Source of the DNA: Sorangium cellulosum
GTDB taxonomy: Bacteria > Myxococcota_A > Polyangia > Polyangiales > Polyangiaceae
DNA: 64,000 bases
NCBI RefSeq assembly: GCF_002950945.1
Contig: NZ_CP012673.1
Location: 12,143,501-12,207,500, forward strand
Reading direction: 5' to 3'
In this document: in pieces, positions 1-8,694 of the stretch
Layout: every line of letters starts with the position of its first letter
How positions within the stretch are numbered: the first letter of the stretch is position 1
Translations under genes and position numbers: made by a program
Notes under the pieces: model-generated
What the model was told of the DNA's origin: nothing
Database searches by the model: none
Seen by the model: the letters and a program-made list of their open reading frames with translations, nothing else

Positions 1-83
1 GGATCCACGCGGCGGCGAGGCGACGGCACACTTTTTCATGGAGGGACCTCGGCCGGCGAGGCCACGCGCCGGCGGGCTGGCGC

Positions 84-995
84 CTACCGCGCGCCGCCGA
101 CGCAGACCCCGAACCCGGGGGGATAGACCGCGCTGCCGCCCTGGCACTTCGCGCCGACGCCGCAGTCGGACGGCCCATCGTCGATGCGGCAGAGCTGCTT
201 GCACGTGTTGTTCAGCCTCGAGCACACGAAGCCGGGCGCGCAGGGGCACGGATCGTCCGCTCGCCCGGGGCCGGGCTCCACGCAGCTCGTGGTCCCGTCG
301 TCGCGCACGATCGTGCAGGTGAGGCCCGACGCGCAGGTGCTGTCGTTCAGGAGCTCGCAGTTCTCCGCGGGCATGCAGACCGCGATCCGGGGCGCATCCG
401 GCCCCTCGTCGGCCGACTCGGCCATCCGCCGCGCGTCACAGTACGCTCCAGGCGCGCAGCTCTCGGTGTTCAGGCAGCAGTGCTCCCGGCACACGCCGCC
501 CTGCCCGCCCACCGCCGCGCAGCCCAGGCCGGACGCGCAGTCCGCGCCGGTCTGACAGGGGTCGCCAGCGCCGAAGTGGCCCGCCGGCATGCACCTCGGC
601 TCGACGACGCTGCCCACCAGCGTGAGCTGGCAGCTCGCCGTGGGCGCGGACGGAAGCCCGGACCCCGTACCGCCGCTCGACATACATTCGCTCGGGTCGC
701 CCCCGGGGGTGCACTCGCCCGAACCGCAGAGGTAGGCGAAGCGCGTCGAGGAATCCTGCGCGCTCCCGGGGGCTTCCGGGATGTTGATGTCCCCCTGCAC
801 CACGCCGCCGCCGCCGCCCGCGCCGCCCGAGAACGAGCTGTAGTCGCCGGTTCCAGCGGCCCCCCACCCGCCGCCCCCCCACACCGCGCCATCATCCATG
901 GCAGCGCCGCTGTCGGCATCCCCCGCGCACGCGGAGAGCGCGGCGAACATCACCGCCGCGAGGCCAGGGACCAGCAGGAGGCAACGGGCGCTCAT
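84..995 (-). CDS. Cys-rich secreted lipoprotein, function unknown
   Basis: I do not recognise a named family. The chosen ATG (995) starts a hydrophobic signal segment of about 20 residues ending in a lipobox-like LSAC, so the protein is probably a lipoprotein. The frame stays open 57 bases upstream, but that start would put charged residues before the signal. The mature part begins with a Gly/Ser/Asp-rich linker and continues into a region with about 28 cysteines, in spacings such as CxxxxGxxC that suggest small disulfide-bonded modules. Proteins of this build are common on myxobacterial cell surfaces (family knowledge). It lies downstream of, and on the same strand as, the beta-propeller gene but 278 bp away, so co-transcription is uncertain. 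A structural or adhesive surface role is a guess. Confidence 0.75.
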   Translation of the reverse strand: MSARCLLLVPGLAAVMFAALSACAGDADSGAAMDDGAVWGGGGWGAAGTGDYSSFSGGAGGGGGVVQGDINIPEAPGSAQDSSTRFAYLCGSGECTPGGDPSECMSSGGTGSGLPSAPTASCQLTLVGSVVEPRCMPAGHFGAGDPCQTGADCASGLGCAAVGGQGGVCREHCCLNTESCAPGAYCDARRMAESADEGPDAPRIAVCMPAENCELLNDSTCASGLTCTIVRDDGTTSCVEPGPGRADDPCPCAPGFVCSRLNNTCKQLCRIDDGPSDCGVGAKCQGGSAVYPPGFGVCVGGAR

Positions 996-1273
996 TCCAG
1001 GTTCACTGGAAAAGCACAAGCGGAGTGAGCTCATCATGTCCCTCACCGGCATTCATAGAACATGCCGGGCCAGTGTGCCCTCCGCCAGGTCGCGGAGACG
1101 GTGTGGGCAGAGCGCGAGGCGACGCGTTGCACCAGCATCCGCCGGCGCAGCGGCGGCGCGCCCGTCGCCGCTTCTGGCTCAGGCATGACGCCGGTGTCGC
1201 GCCGAGCTCGGATCGCCCCGCGCCGAGCGCGGCTCACGCGCGCCTGCCCGACGGCGGCGGCGGGTGATCGCGC

Positions 1274-3394
1274 CTACCGCGCCTCGATGTCGCGGGTGAC
1301 CACGTTGCCCGCGCTGTCGTAGGCGCGCACCGCGAGCAGGTGTGAGCCGGGGGGCACGATCGCGCCGAGGTCGGCGCTGAACGGCTCCGCCGGCTCATCG
1401 AAGATGCCGTCGGTCGGGAAGATCGGGCGCCACTCCTCCAGGCCGGCGATCGAGACCTCGACGCGCGCGATCGGGCCGAGCCCGTCCGCGACCTCGCCCG
1501 TGAGCCGGCGTCCCTGCAGCGCGAGCGCGCGGAACACCGGCGGCGTGTTGTCGACGAGCACGGTGCCCGACTCGAGGCTGTGGCGCTGCGTGCGCTCGGG
1601 CGGGTTCGCCAGCTCGTCGCTCGCCTCGACGAGGATGCGGTACTCGCCCTCGGGCAGGGCCGTCGTGTCCCACGTGTGCTCGGGGCGCGTCACCTTCTCG
1701 CCCGGCTTCAGCATGCTCCGCCAGGTCGCCTGGCCCTCCATGCGGTAGGAGAGGCGGTAGCGGAGGTCGTCCTGGTCCGGGTTGTCGACCTTCCACGTTA
1801 CCTGCAGCGCGCTCACCGGCTTCGGCGCCTCCCCGCCCGACGGCGGGAGGTTCGAGCGAGGCGGCTTCGTCTGCCCCTTCGGGACGGCGTCGATCGAGGT
1901 GACCACGGCGCGCGCGTTGTCGGTGACGAACGAGAGCTTCACCTCGCGGAGCACGGCGCCGGGATCACGGCTCCAGCGCGCGCGGATCTGCACGAAGCGC
2001 GCGGGCGGGCTCTTGGCGTCGCCCGGCGCGGCGAGCGCGGGGGACCACGGGCTCCAGGTGCCGTCCGGCGCCTCGGTGTTCCCGCTCCGGGTCTCGAGCT
2101 CCAGCGCGCCGTCCGAGCGCCACGTCAGGCGCCCGAACGTGGCCCGCAGCCCGGCGTCGAGCACCTTGCTGGTCCACACCGCGGCGGCGCCGCCGACGCC
2201 CTTCACCTCGTGGAACACCGCGGGATCGGTGGTGGCGACGAACCTGCGGCCGCCCGCCATCATGAACGCGCCGACCTGGCGCTCGTCGGTGTCGGCGACG
2301 AGCCGCGCCACGTGGTTGTCGCTCACCGTGTAGAGCTGGCCCTCGGCGCCGGTGCCGACGTAGGGCGTCAGGTCGTCGCCGAGGCCGAGCGAGACGTAGT
2401 GGGTGTCGTCGTCGCTCATCATCTTCTCCGCGACGCCGCTCCGGTCGAAGCGCACGAGCACGCCCTTGCCGGGCTTCGGCGCGCGCGCGGGCTGCGGCGT
2501 GGGGGGCCCGCTCCGGTTGCGCCGCGGGGGCGCGAACGCCTCGGTGTACTTGTTGGCGATCGCGTAGACGGCGCCGCCCTTCGCGCCCGGCGCGACGGCG
2601 ATGGCCTTCACGTCGTCCGCGTCGAAGTCGTGGAGCACGGTCGCGCGGCCAGGGCCCGTGAGCTTGTAGAGCAGCGCCTTGCCGTTCGAGCCGGCGTAGA
2701 CGGCGCCGTCGTCGGCGACCGCGACGCACATGAGGTGAGGCTCGTCGCTGTCGAAGTACACCTGGGCCTTGCCCGCGCCGTCGACGCGGAAGAGCTTCCC
2801 CTCGGAGCCGGTCGCCGCGTAGAGCGCCTTGGCCCGGGGGTCGTACGCGAGGCCCCAGACGTCCTCCGTCTGCGGGAGCTCGGCGAAGAGCTTCGCCGGG
2901 CCGCCGTTGCCGGCGCCGCGCGGCAGGCGGAAGAGCTTGCCCTCGGGGAACGTCCCCGCGATGACGTCGCCGTCGAACGCGACCGCGAGCGCGCTGACCG
3001 CCATCTGCCCCGTCGTGGCCGCGAGCGCCACCCGGCCGCCGGAGACGCTGTAGATCTTGCCCTCGTTGCCCGTGCCGAGCAGCACCGTGCCGTCCGGCAG
3101 CACGACGGAGCTCCAGATGGACGTCGCCTCCGGCAGCGGCGTCGCGCCGAGCGTGAGCCCGGCGCGCACGTTGCCGTTCGAGTCGACGCTGACCCCGGTG
3201 AGGTCCCCGCCCTTGAGGTCCTCCAGCGACTCGAGCTCGAAGCTGCGCGTGCCCACCGCGTGGGCCGGGGGCGCCACGAGCCACGCGGCGGCCACGGCGG
3301 CGGCGAGGAGCCGGCGCGCGGAGGGCGCCGCGGCAGAGCGTGACGAGGAGGGGCGAGGCGACGGCGGGTGAAAAGAGGAGCGCTGGGTGCTCAT
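1274..3394 (-). CDS. Secreted beta-propeller protein with C-terminal Ig/FN3-like domains
   Basis: 706 residues. The ATG at 3394 gives a long basic N-terminus followed by a hydrophobic signal segment (LLAAAVAAAWLVAPPAHA), so export is likely. The same frame is open far upstream, but that part only mirrors the peptidase gene. Residues about 40-400 contain repeating strands of the type GTGNEGKIY, GTFPEGKLF, ATGSEGKLF and AGSNGKALLY, spaced 40-50 residues apart, as in six- to eight-bladed propellers of the WD40/PQQ/NHL class. The C-terminal third has Ig or fibronectin III-like strands (VTWKVDNPDQDDLRYRL; DNTPPVF near the end). No catalytic motif is seen, so it is probably a binding or scaffold protein. 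It starts 53 bp after the S55 peptidase stop on the same strand, which suggests an operon and possibly a joint role in the envelope. Confidence 0.85.
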   Translation of the reverse strand: MSTQRSSFHPPSPRPSSSRSAAAPSARRLLAAAVAAAWLVAPPAHAVGTRSFELESLEDLKGGDLTGVSVDSNGNVRAGLTLGATPLPEATSIWSSVVLPDGTVLLGTGNEGKIYSVSGGRVALAATTGQMAVSALAVAFDGDVIAGTFPEGKLFRLPRGAGNGGPAKLFAELPQTEDVWGLAYDPRAKALYAATGSEGKLFRVDGAGKAQVYFDSDEPHLMCVAVADDGAVYAGSNGKALLYKLTGPGRATVLHDFDADDVKAIAVAPGAKGGAVYAIANKYTEAFAPPRRNRSGPPTPQPARAPKPGKGVLVRFDRSGVAEKMMSDDDTHYVSLGLGDDLTPYVGTGAEGQLYTVSDNHVARLVADTDERQVGAFMMAGGRRFVATTDPAVFHEVKGVGGAAAVWTSKVLDAGLRATFGRLTWRSDGALELETRSGNTEAPDGTWSPWSPALAAPGDAKSPPARFVQIRARWSRDPGAVLREVKLSFVTDNARAVVTSIDAVPKGQTKPPRSNLPPSGGEAPKPVSALQVTWKVDNPDQDDLRYRLSYRMEGQATWRSMLKPGEKVTRPEHTWDTTALPEGEYRILVEASDELANPPERTQRHSLESGTVLVDNTPPVFRALALQGRRLTGEVADGLGPIARVEVSIAGLEEWRPIFPTDGIFDEPAEPFSADLGAIVPPGSHLLAVRAYDSAGNVVTRDIEAR

Positions 3395-3447
3395 GGATCG
3401 CGGGCGACGGACCTGTGCGGGGGTGGCGGCGGGGAGGGAGGAGGGGC

Positions 3448-5466
3448 TCAGCGGAGGATAGGACGGACCGTGACGCTGACGGTGTCTTTCCCGACCAGGA
3501 AGCGCTTGAGGGAGACCGGGACCTGCACCTGCGCGCCGAACGTCTCGGGCGCGTCGGACGCGGAGCTCGGGCGCAGCGTGTCGATCGCGCCCGGCGGGAG
3601 CCGCGAGGCGACCTTGCCGCGGTAGGCGGCGCCGTTCTCCCGGAGCCGGAAGGTGGCGACGACGCTCTCCGCGTCGTGGTTCTGGTGCGGCAGCATCGCC
3701 ACGAGCTCCGCGACGTTGTTCGGCGTCGCCAGCGGGCGCTCCACCTCGTAACCGGGCGCGAGCTCGATGTCGACCTGGCTGCCGGCGAGCTCGCGCGGCA
3801 CCGGCACCTCGATGACGCGCGACTCGATCGCGCCGTGGTGGGGCTGGAGGTCCAGGCGGATGCGCGCGGGGGCGCCCGCGTCGATCTCCGGCTCGAGCAC
3901 CTTCGCGCCGCGCAGCAGGACGACCTCGCGGTCGAAGGTCACCTTCACGCGGGTGTCGACGCGCTCGATGGAGACGTCCTCCCAGGGGTTGTTGAGGAGG
4001 GCGCCCATCGCCCGGACGAGCCGGCTGCGGACGAAGTCGTCCGAGCTGAGCGGGGTGCCGTTGCCGGCGCCGAAGTCGACGAGGGAGACGGTGCCGTAGC
4101 GGCCGACCTTCAGCTGGCTCGTCGCCCGCCACGTCATGTCGCGCCGCTCGGCCGTCGTCGCCTCGACGGCGTTGCCGACCGCCATCGCGACGAAGGCGGG
4201 CGCCATGAACTGATCGTGCGCGACGTCCACGTTCCACGTGGGGTGCGGCGCGCCCTCGACGCCCTCGATGTGGATGCGCATCGGGAAGATCGGCGCCTTC
4301 GCCGCGCTGTCGACCACGATCGCGGCCTGCCGGTCGTTGACGAGCGTGCCGACCGACCGCACCGCCTCGCCGATCTTGAAGCTCCGGTTCTGGCTCGCGA
4401 GGATCCAGTGCACCCGGGCGATGGCGGTGGGGAGGTTGGTCACGCCGCCGTTCATCATCGGGTGGCCGAACGCGACCAGCTTGTCGCCCGACACGCGCGT
4501 GACCGTGCCGATGCCCATCGCGGAGATGTCGCCGCGCACGAGCTCGACGCCGATCGCCCCGCCGTCGACGTACCGGGTCGGCGCGCTCGGCTCGGGGTTG
4601 GCCGAGGAGCCGCCGCCGGCCTGCAGCGGGTCGAGCCCCATGGGGCCGAGCAGGTCGCTCGCGATGCGCAGCGACGTGCCCCCGAGCCCGCCCAGCATCA
4701 CCGGCGTCGACGCGCGCGCGAGGCTCGTCGACTCGGGCGGGGCGATCGCCGGCGCGACCCGCGCGGCGATCTGGCTCGCGTGGCCGGCGAGGTCGTAGGC
4801 GTCGACGGCCCCCACGAAGCCGCGGCCGCCGCTCAGCCGGGCCGGCGCGGCCGCGCGCGGCGCCGGGCCGCTGTGAACGGCGCTCACCGGCGCCGGGAGC
4901 GGGCCGCCGCCCTTCGGGGCGATCCCCCGCGGGAGCGGGCGCGCGAGCTCGTCGAGCATCGACTTGATTGGGGTGACGCCGGCGATCGCCTCCGCGCCGA
5001 AGAGCCAGCCGTAGGCGTAGGCGCCGATCATCTTGCCGTTCACGTAGATCGGGCTGCCGCTCATCCCCGCCACCGTGCGGGCGACCTCGAGGCGGGGGTG
5101 CTGCGTCTTGATGAGGATGAGATCCTGATTCGGGCGGAAATTGCGGAGCGTCGAGATGACCTCGACGTCGAACTTCTCGGGCGTGGTGCCGGAGAAGACG
5201 GTGAGGCCGTATCCCTTCATTCCCGGCTTCACCTCGGAGACCGGCAGGGTGTCGGGCGGCGCGGAGATCGCCTGAGCCGCGCCGACGCCGACAGCGATGC
5301 TGCACACGGCGCCAGCGAGCAGGCTCAGGGGGATGAGGCGGCCCTCGCGATCCACGAGGGCGCGGGCGGCGGCCGCGGCCGCTGTGCCGCAGCGGATCGC
5401 GAGCGGGACGGCGCGCGCGGCGAGGTGGGCGCCCGGACGAAGAGACGGCGTGTTGCGCAAAGGCAC
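3448..5466 (-). CDS. SpoIVB-type (S55) serine peptidase with swapped catalytic halves
   Basis: 672 residues from a GTG at 5466; an internal GTG near 5355 would place the signal-like segment (LIPLSLLAGAVCSIAVGVGA) closer to the N-terminus. Residues about 80-175 match the Ser-bearing half of the S55 domain: EKFDVEVIST, then GMSGSPI with the presumed nucleophile S136, then NGKMIGA. The His-bearing half (GIGTVT, DKLVAFGHPMMNGG, H335) comes about 200 residues later. In Bacillus SpoIVB the His half precedes the Ser half, so the order here is reversed. The C-terminal 330 residues are beta-rich and unassigned. SpoIVB processes sporulation regulators, but no such substrate is visible here, so only a periplasmic or membrane-anchored peptidase is inferred. 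It is first in a probable operon with the downstream beta-propeller gene. Confidence 0.85.
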   Translation of the reverse strand: MPLRNTPSLRPGAHLAARAVPLAIRCGTAAAAAARALVDREGRLIPLSLLAGAVCSIAVGVGAAQAISAPPDTLPVSEVKPGMKGYGLTVFSGTTPEKFDVEVISTLRNFRPNQDLILIKTQHPRLEVARTVAGMSGSPIYVNGKMIGAYAYGWLFGAEAIAGVTPIKSMLDELARPLPRGIAPKGGGPLPAPVSAVHSGPAPRAAAPARLSGGRGFVGAVDAYDLAGHASQIAARVAPAIAPPESTSLARASTPVMLGGLGGTSLRIASDLLGPMGLDPLQAGGGSSANPEPSAPTRYVDGGAIGVELVRGDISAMGIGTVTRVSGDKLVAFGHPMMNGGVTNLPTAIARVHWILASQNRSFKIGEAVRSVGTLVNDRQAAIVVDSAAKAPIFPMRIHIEGVEGAPHPTWNVDVAHDQFMAPAFVAMAVGNAVEATTAERRDMTWRATSQLKVGRYGTVSLVDFGAGNGTPLSSDDFVRSRLVRAMGALLNNPWEDVSIERVDTRVKVTFDREVVLLRGAKVLEPEIDAGAPARIRLDLQPHHGAIESRVIEVPVPRELAGSQVDIELAPGYEVERPLATPNNVAELVAMLPHQNHDAESVVATFRLRENGAAYRGKVASRLPPGAIDTLRPSSASDAPETFGAQVQVPVSLKRFLVGKDTVSVTVRPILR

Positions 5467-5612
5467 AGACCAAGCTTAGCCCGGATTTCGTAGCGGGACA
5501 GAGCCGGGGCTCGGCGCCGGAGATCGGAGAGCGCGGGGGGCAGGTCGCCTGCGCTTCCCCGGGCCGCAGATTTCCAGGGGCGGAGCGCTGCGGCGACGCT
5601 AGGCTTCGCCCC

Positions 5613-5855
5613 GTGAAGGATATCGCGGCGACCGCGACGCTCGTCCTGGCGTTCGCCACCTGGGTCACCGTCCACGTCGCGCTGGCGGCGCGGCTCATCC
5701 TCCGGAGCGGCCCCCGCTGGCGCGGCGTCGTCGCGCTGGTGGTGCCGCCGCTCGCGCCGATCTACGGCTTCCGGCAGGGATGGCGGCGCCTGAGCACGCT
5801 GTGGATCGTATGTCTGATCCTGTACGTGCTGGCGCTCCTCGTCGCGCAGCTGTGA
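5613..5855 (+). CDS. Small two- or three-helix membrane protein
   Basis: 80 residues from a GTG start. Hydrophobic segments lie at about residues 5-27, 37-50 and 62-79, separated by short Arg-rich loops, so it is predicted to be an inner-membrane protein. The stop codon overlaps a possible GTG start of the following aldo/keto reductase (GTGA at 5852-5855), which suggests translational coupling. No family is recognised. It faces away from the S55 peptidase gene with a 146-bp divergent gap. Confidence 0.65.
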   Translation: MKDIAATATLVLAFATWVTVHVALAARLILRSGPRWRGVVALVVPPLAPIYGFRQGWRRLSTLWIVCLILYVLALLVAQL

Positions 5856-5887
5856 AGGACGCCGTGGTCGCGCGCGCCGGGGCTGGC

Positions 5888-6844
5888 ATGACGGAGAAGC
5901 GACGTCCGGACGCGGCGCCCGCCCTGGTCGTCGGCACGATGAACTTCGGCGGCCGCACGCCGCCCGAGGAGGCCGAGCGCATCGTCCACCGCGCCCTCGA
6001 TCGGGGGATCACCGCGTTCGACACGGCCAACCTCTACCAGGACGGCGCGTCCGAGCAGATCCTCGGCCGGGCGCTCCGGGGCCGGCGGGCCGAGGTGCAG
6101 ATCGCGACCAAGGTCGGGCTGCGCCGCGTCCGGAAAAAGGCCGAGGGCCTCGGGCGCGAGCAGGTGATCCGCGCCGTCGAGGAGAGCCTCCAGCGCCTCG
6201 GCGCCGACCACGTCGACGTCTGTTACCTCCACGCGCCGGACCCGCAGACGCCCGTCGAGGAGACGCTCGCGGCGATCGACGCCCTGCTCGAGCAGGGCAA
6301 GATCCTGCAGTACGGGGTCAGCAACCATGCGTCCTGGCAGATCCTCGAGATGATCGTGCGCCGCGACGCCGAGGGCAAGGCGCGGCCCGCGGTGTCGCAG
6401 GTGCTCTACAACGCGCTGATCCGCCAGCTCGACATCGAGTACGCCGCCTTCGCGCGGCGCTACGCGCTGGCGACCGCGGTGTACAACCCGCTCGCCGGCG
6501 GGCTCCTGACCGGGCGGCACGCCGGGCCGGAGGCGGCGCAGGCGGGCTCACGCTTCGAGGACAACCGCCTGTACCAGCGCCGGTACTGGAGCGCGCGCAT
6601 GTTCGAGCTCGCGGCCAGCTACGCGGCCGTGGCCGCGGACGAGGGGAGGAGCCTGCTCTCGCTGGCTTACGCCTGGCTCGCGGGGCGCGACGTCGTGGAC
6701 TCCATCCTGATCGGTCCGGCGCAGGCGGAGCACCTCGACGCCGCCGCCGACGCCGTGGCGCGCCCGCTCTCGCCCGAGGCAGCGCGGCGCATGGACGTGC
6801 TCTACCGCGATCACCTCGGGACGGACGCGAGCTACGCGCGATGA
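5888..6844 (+). CDS. Aldo/keto reductase
   Basis: 318 residues from ATG 5888; a GTG at 5852 is an alternative that overlaps the upstream stop codon. The chosen start leaves about 16 residues before the first barrel strand (VVGTMNFGGRT). AKR landmarks are present in order: FDTANLYQ with the catalytic Asp and Tyr, ATKVG with the active-site Lys, and VCYLHAPDP with the His of the tetrad. GVSNHA and the late SILIGP strand are the usual NADPH-binding barrel elements. It is a soluble NAD(P)H-dependent carbonyl reductase of unknown substrate, in the subgroup related to VdB/YajO-type reductases. Its stop overlaps the next start (ATGA at 6841), so it is co-translated with the PhyH-type dioxygenase and the two may act in one small-molecule pathway. 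Confidence 0.93.
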   Translation: MTEKRRPDAAPALVVGTMNFGGRTPPEEAERIVHRALDRGITAFDTANLYQDGASEQILGRALRGRRAEVQIATKVGLRRVRKKAEGLGREQVIRAVEESLQRLGADHVDVCYLHAPDPQTPVEETLAAIDALLEQGKILQYGVSNHASWQILEMIVRRDAEGKARPAVSQVLYNALIRQLDIEYAAFARRYALATAVYNPLAGGLLTGRHAGPEAAQAGSRFEDNRLYQRRYWSARMFELAASYAAVAADEGRSLLSLAYAWLAGRDVVDSILIGPAQAEHLDAAADAVARPLSPEAARRMDVLYRDHLGTDASYAR

Positions 6845-7647
6845 GCGCGAGCGCGAGCGCGATGACGGACTTCCTGCTGCCCGAGGCCACGGCGCTCGAT
6901 CTCGCGGGCCCGCTGGCCGACTACGCCGCCCGCGGGTACGCCCGGCTCGGGCGTGTCCTCAGCGACGCCGGGATCGCGGCGCTCCGCGCCCGCTCCGACG
7001 ACCTGATGCTCGGGCGCGTGGCGTACCCGGGGCTCTTCTTCCAGCACGACGCCGGCTCGGGCCGCTACGAGGATCTGCCGTACGGGAAGGGCTACCAGGG
7101 GCCGAGCACGTCGTACCGGAAGCTCGAGAAGCTCGAGAAGGACCCGCTGTTCCTCGCGTGGATCGAGAACCCGCTCTTCGAGCGGATCGCGCGGTCGCTG
7201 ATCGAGGGGGAGATCTCCATCTACCGGGCCGTGCTCTTCAACAAGGCCGCCTCCGGCGGGACGCCGCTGCCGTGGCACCAGGACGGGGGCAGCTACTGGG
7301 GCCTGGATCGCGACCCCGAGCTGCAGATCTGGACCGCGCTCGACGACGCCCCCGCGGACGGCGGCTGCGTGGAGGTGCTGGAGGGCAGCCACAAGGGCGG
7401 GCTCGCGACGCCGCTCGGCGGGCTGATCCCGGCCACACACGTGCGCGCCGAGGGCGCCGACGCCCGCAAGGTCGCGCTGCCGGCGCGCGCCGGCGAGGCC
7501 CTGATGATCCACAACCACCTCTGGCACTGCTCCGCCGTGAACCGGAGCGGCCACCCGCGGCGGGCCTTCACCGTCTGCTACATGAGCCGGGCGACGCGCT
7601 GCCTCAGGAAGAAGAGAGCGCCGCGCGCGTTCACCCCGGTGTTCTGA
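6841..7647 (+). CDS. Phytanoyl-CoA dioxygenase (PhyH) family Fe(II)/2-oxoglutarate oxygenase
   Basis: 268 residues; the ATG overlaps the preceding stop by four bases. The double-stranded beta-helix metal site is intact: the HxD motif in PLPWHQDGG (H146, D148) and the distal His in HNHLWHCSAVN (H229), followed by an Arg (about R241) in the position that binds 2-oxoglutarate. The length is normal for the family. Members hydroxylate lipids, antibiotics or small acids, and the substrate cannot be read from the sequence. Pairing with an aldo/keto reductase suggests tailoring of a small metabolite. The gene is followed by 351 bp of non-coding DNA before the respiratory operon, so it is probably the last gene of its own unit. 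Confidence 0.93.
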   Translation: MSASASAMTDFLLPEATALDLAGPLADYAARGYARLGRVLSDAGIAALRARSDDLMLGRVAYPGLFFQHDAGSGRYEDLPYGKGYQGPSTSYRKLEKLEKDPLFLAWIENPLFERIARSLIEGEISIYRAVLFNKAASGGTPLPWHQDGGSYWGLDRDPELQIWTALDDAPADGGCVEVLEGSHKGGLATPLGGLIPATHVRAEGADARKVALPARAGEALMIHNHLWHCSAVNRSGHPRRAFTVCYMSRATRCLRKKRAPRAFTPVF

Positions 7648-7839
7648 GCCCGCGGCGCGAGGAGCACGCGCCCGGCGTCCAGCGCCCCCGCCGCGGCAGC
7701 CCCTCCCCCGCCCCGCGGGCACGCCCGTCGCCCGCCGCGGGACGTTCCCCCGCGACGATCTCCGCGACCTTCCAACGATTTTTCAGCCCGGCGACCGGGC
7801 GGCACCGCGGGTGATCCGTAAGGAGCACCGCCGGCGGAC

Positions 7840-7854
7840 GCGGCAACCTGCCGC
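7840..7854. promoter_or_regulatory. RegA/PrrA-type operator site 1
   Basis: Perfect 15-bp palindrome GCGGCA-ACC-TGCCGC. Read as GCGGC-N5-GCCGC, it fits the RegA/PrrA consensus GCGNC-Nx-GNCGC. A RegA-like regulator is encoded at the end of the downstream operon. Confidence 0.55.
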
Positions 7855-7859
7855 ACCCC

Positions 7860-7874
7860 GCGACAGCCTGCCGC
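7860..7874. promoter_or_regulatory. RegA/PrrA-type operator site 2
   Basis: GCGAC-N5-GCCGC, starting 20 bp after site 1. It is not a perfect palindrome but still fits GCGNC-Nx-GNCGC exactly. Confidence 0.5.
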
Positions 7875-7896
7875 GCCAGCAGGCTTCCGTCCCCCC

Positions 7897-7915
7897 CCGC
7901 GGCAATCTGCCGCGG
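7897..7915. promoter_or_regulatory. RegA/PrrA-type operator site 3
   Basis: CCGCGGCAATCTGCCGCGG, a perfect palindrome with 8-bp arms and the strongest of the four. Its GCGGC core starts 39 bp after site 2, about two site intervals. Confidence 0.55.
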
Positions 7916-7919
7916 TCAC

Positions 7920-7934
7920 GCGGCATTTTGCCGT
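7920..7934. promoter_or_regulatory. RegA/PrrA-type operator site 4, next to the -35 box
   Basis: GCGGC-N5-GCCGT, one base from the consensus, 21 bp after site 3. It ends one base before the predicted -35 hexamer, the usual position for an activator that touches RNA polymerase. Confidence 0.5.
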
Positions 7935-7935
7935 C

Positions 7936-7964
7936 TTGTCGCACCTGGCCAGCACGCCATAACT
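7936..7964 (+). promoter_or_regulatory. Predicted housekeeping-type promoter of the actA operon
   Basis: TTGTCG (7936-7941), a 17-bp spacer and ATAACT (7959-7964), with four of six bases matching in each hexamer. Transcription would start near 7971, about 28 bases before the actA ATG. Confidence 0.45.
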
Positions 7965-7998
7965 GCGCCCGCGCGTCTCTCTGACGCCATACAACCCT

Positions 7999-8694
7999 AT
8001 GGCTCGGTTCCTGTTCCCACGATGGGCCAACAAAGTAGTTCCGCTCGGGCTCCTCTTCGGAGTTCTGCCCCTCGGAGCTGCTGTGGTCGGCGGATTCTGG
8101 TACTACGGTACTAACAAACATACCGAGGTCGGTTATCAGCCGGATCAGCCGGTCGACTACTCGCACAAGCTGCACGCTGGCGACCTCGGCATCGACTGCA
8201 GGTACTGCCACAACACCGTGGAAGTATCCGGCTTCGCCGCAGTCCCACCCACCGAGACGTGCATGAACTGCCACGCCAAGGTGCGGAGGGACAGCGAGAA
8301 GCTCCTGCTCGTCCAGGAGAGCTGGGCCACCGACGAGCCCATCCCCTGGGTTCGCGTCCACAACCTGCCTGATTACGCCTACTTCGATCACTCGGCCCAC
8401 CTCGCGGCCGGGGTCGGGTGCGTGAGCTGCCACGGGCGCGTCGACCAGATGCACAAGGTGCGACAGGTCCAGCCGCTCTCGATGGGCTGGTGCCTGGACT
8501 GCCACCGCAACCCCGGCCCCCACCTCCGCGATCCCGCGGACGTCACCAAGATGGACATGGCGCCGTCGACGGCCGTCCTGGCGACCGCAGGGATCTCCGC
8601 GAACCCCGAACCCTATGACGACCGCATCCCCGCGGTCACGACCTCCGGGCGGCAGGTGCAGGCGCCGCTCCACTGCTCGGGGTGCCACCGATGA
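7999..8694 (+). CDS. actA: Alternative complex III subunit ActA, membrane-anchored pentahaem cytochrome c
   Basis: 231 residues. ActA passes electrons from the quinol-oxidising complex towards the terminal oxidase on the periplasmic side. One N-terminal transmembrane anchor (about residues 15-35) is followed by exactly five CxxCH haem-binding motifs: CRYCH 67, CMNCH 88, CVSCH 141, CLDCH 165 and CSGCH 226. This count and spacing are those of ActA from Rhodothermus-type complexes. Haem ligand candidates include the His residues in YFDHSAH. The ATG at 7999 follows the predicted promoter and operator array. The stop overlaps the actB start (ATGA at 8691). It is the first gene of a 13-kb operon that also encodes the caa3 oxidase, consistent with a tight complex III-oxidase unit. 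Confidence 0.96.
   Translation: MARFLFPRWANKVVPLGLLFGVLPLGAAVVGGFWYYGTNKHTEVGYQPDQPVDYSHKLHAGDLGIDCRYCHNTVEVSGFAAVPPTETCMNCHAKVRRDSEKLLLVQESWATDEPIPWVRVHNLPDYAYFDHSAHLAAGVGCVSCHGRVDQMHKVRQVQPLSMGWCLDCHRNPGPHLRDPADVTKMDMAPSTAVLATAGISANPEPYDDRIPAVTTSGRQVQAPLHCSGCHR

Larger units (their letters stand above)
7648..7998. other. Intergenic control region of the respiratory operon
   Basis: No credible gene. The first 180 bases are C-rich with no clear signal. From 7840 to the actA start lie four short palindromes and a promoter, annotated separately. Confidence 0.7.

Noticed and set aside
3395..5698. Upstream continuation of the beta-propeller reading frame (would give 1474 residues)
   Set aside because: This part is Arg/Pro-rich and exactly antiphase to the S55 peptidase, which has recognised motifs. 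It is a GC-bias shadow.
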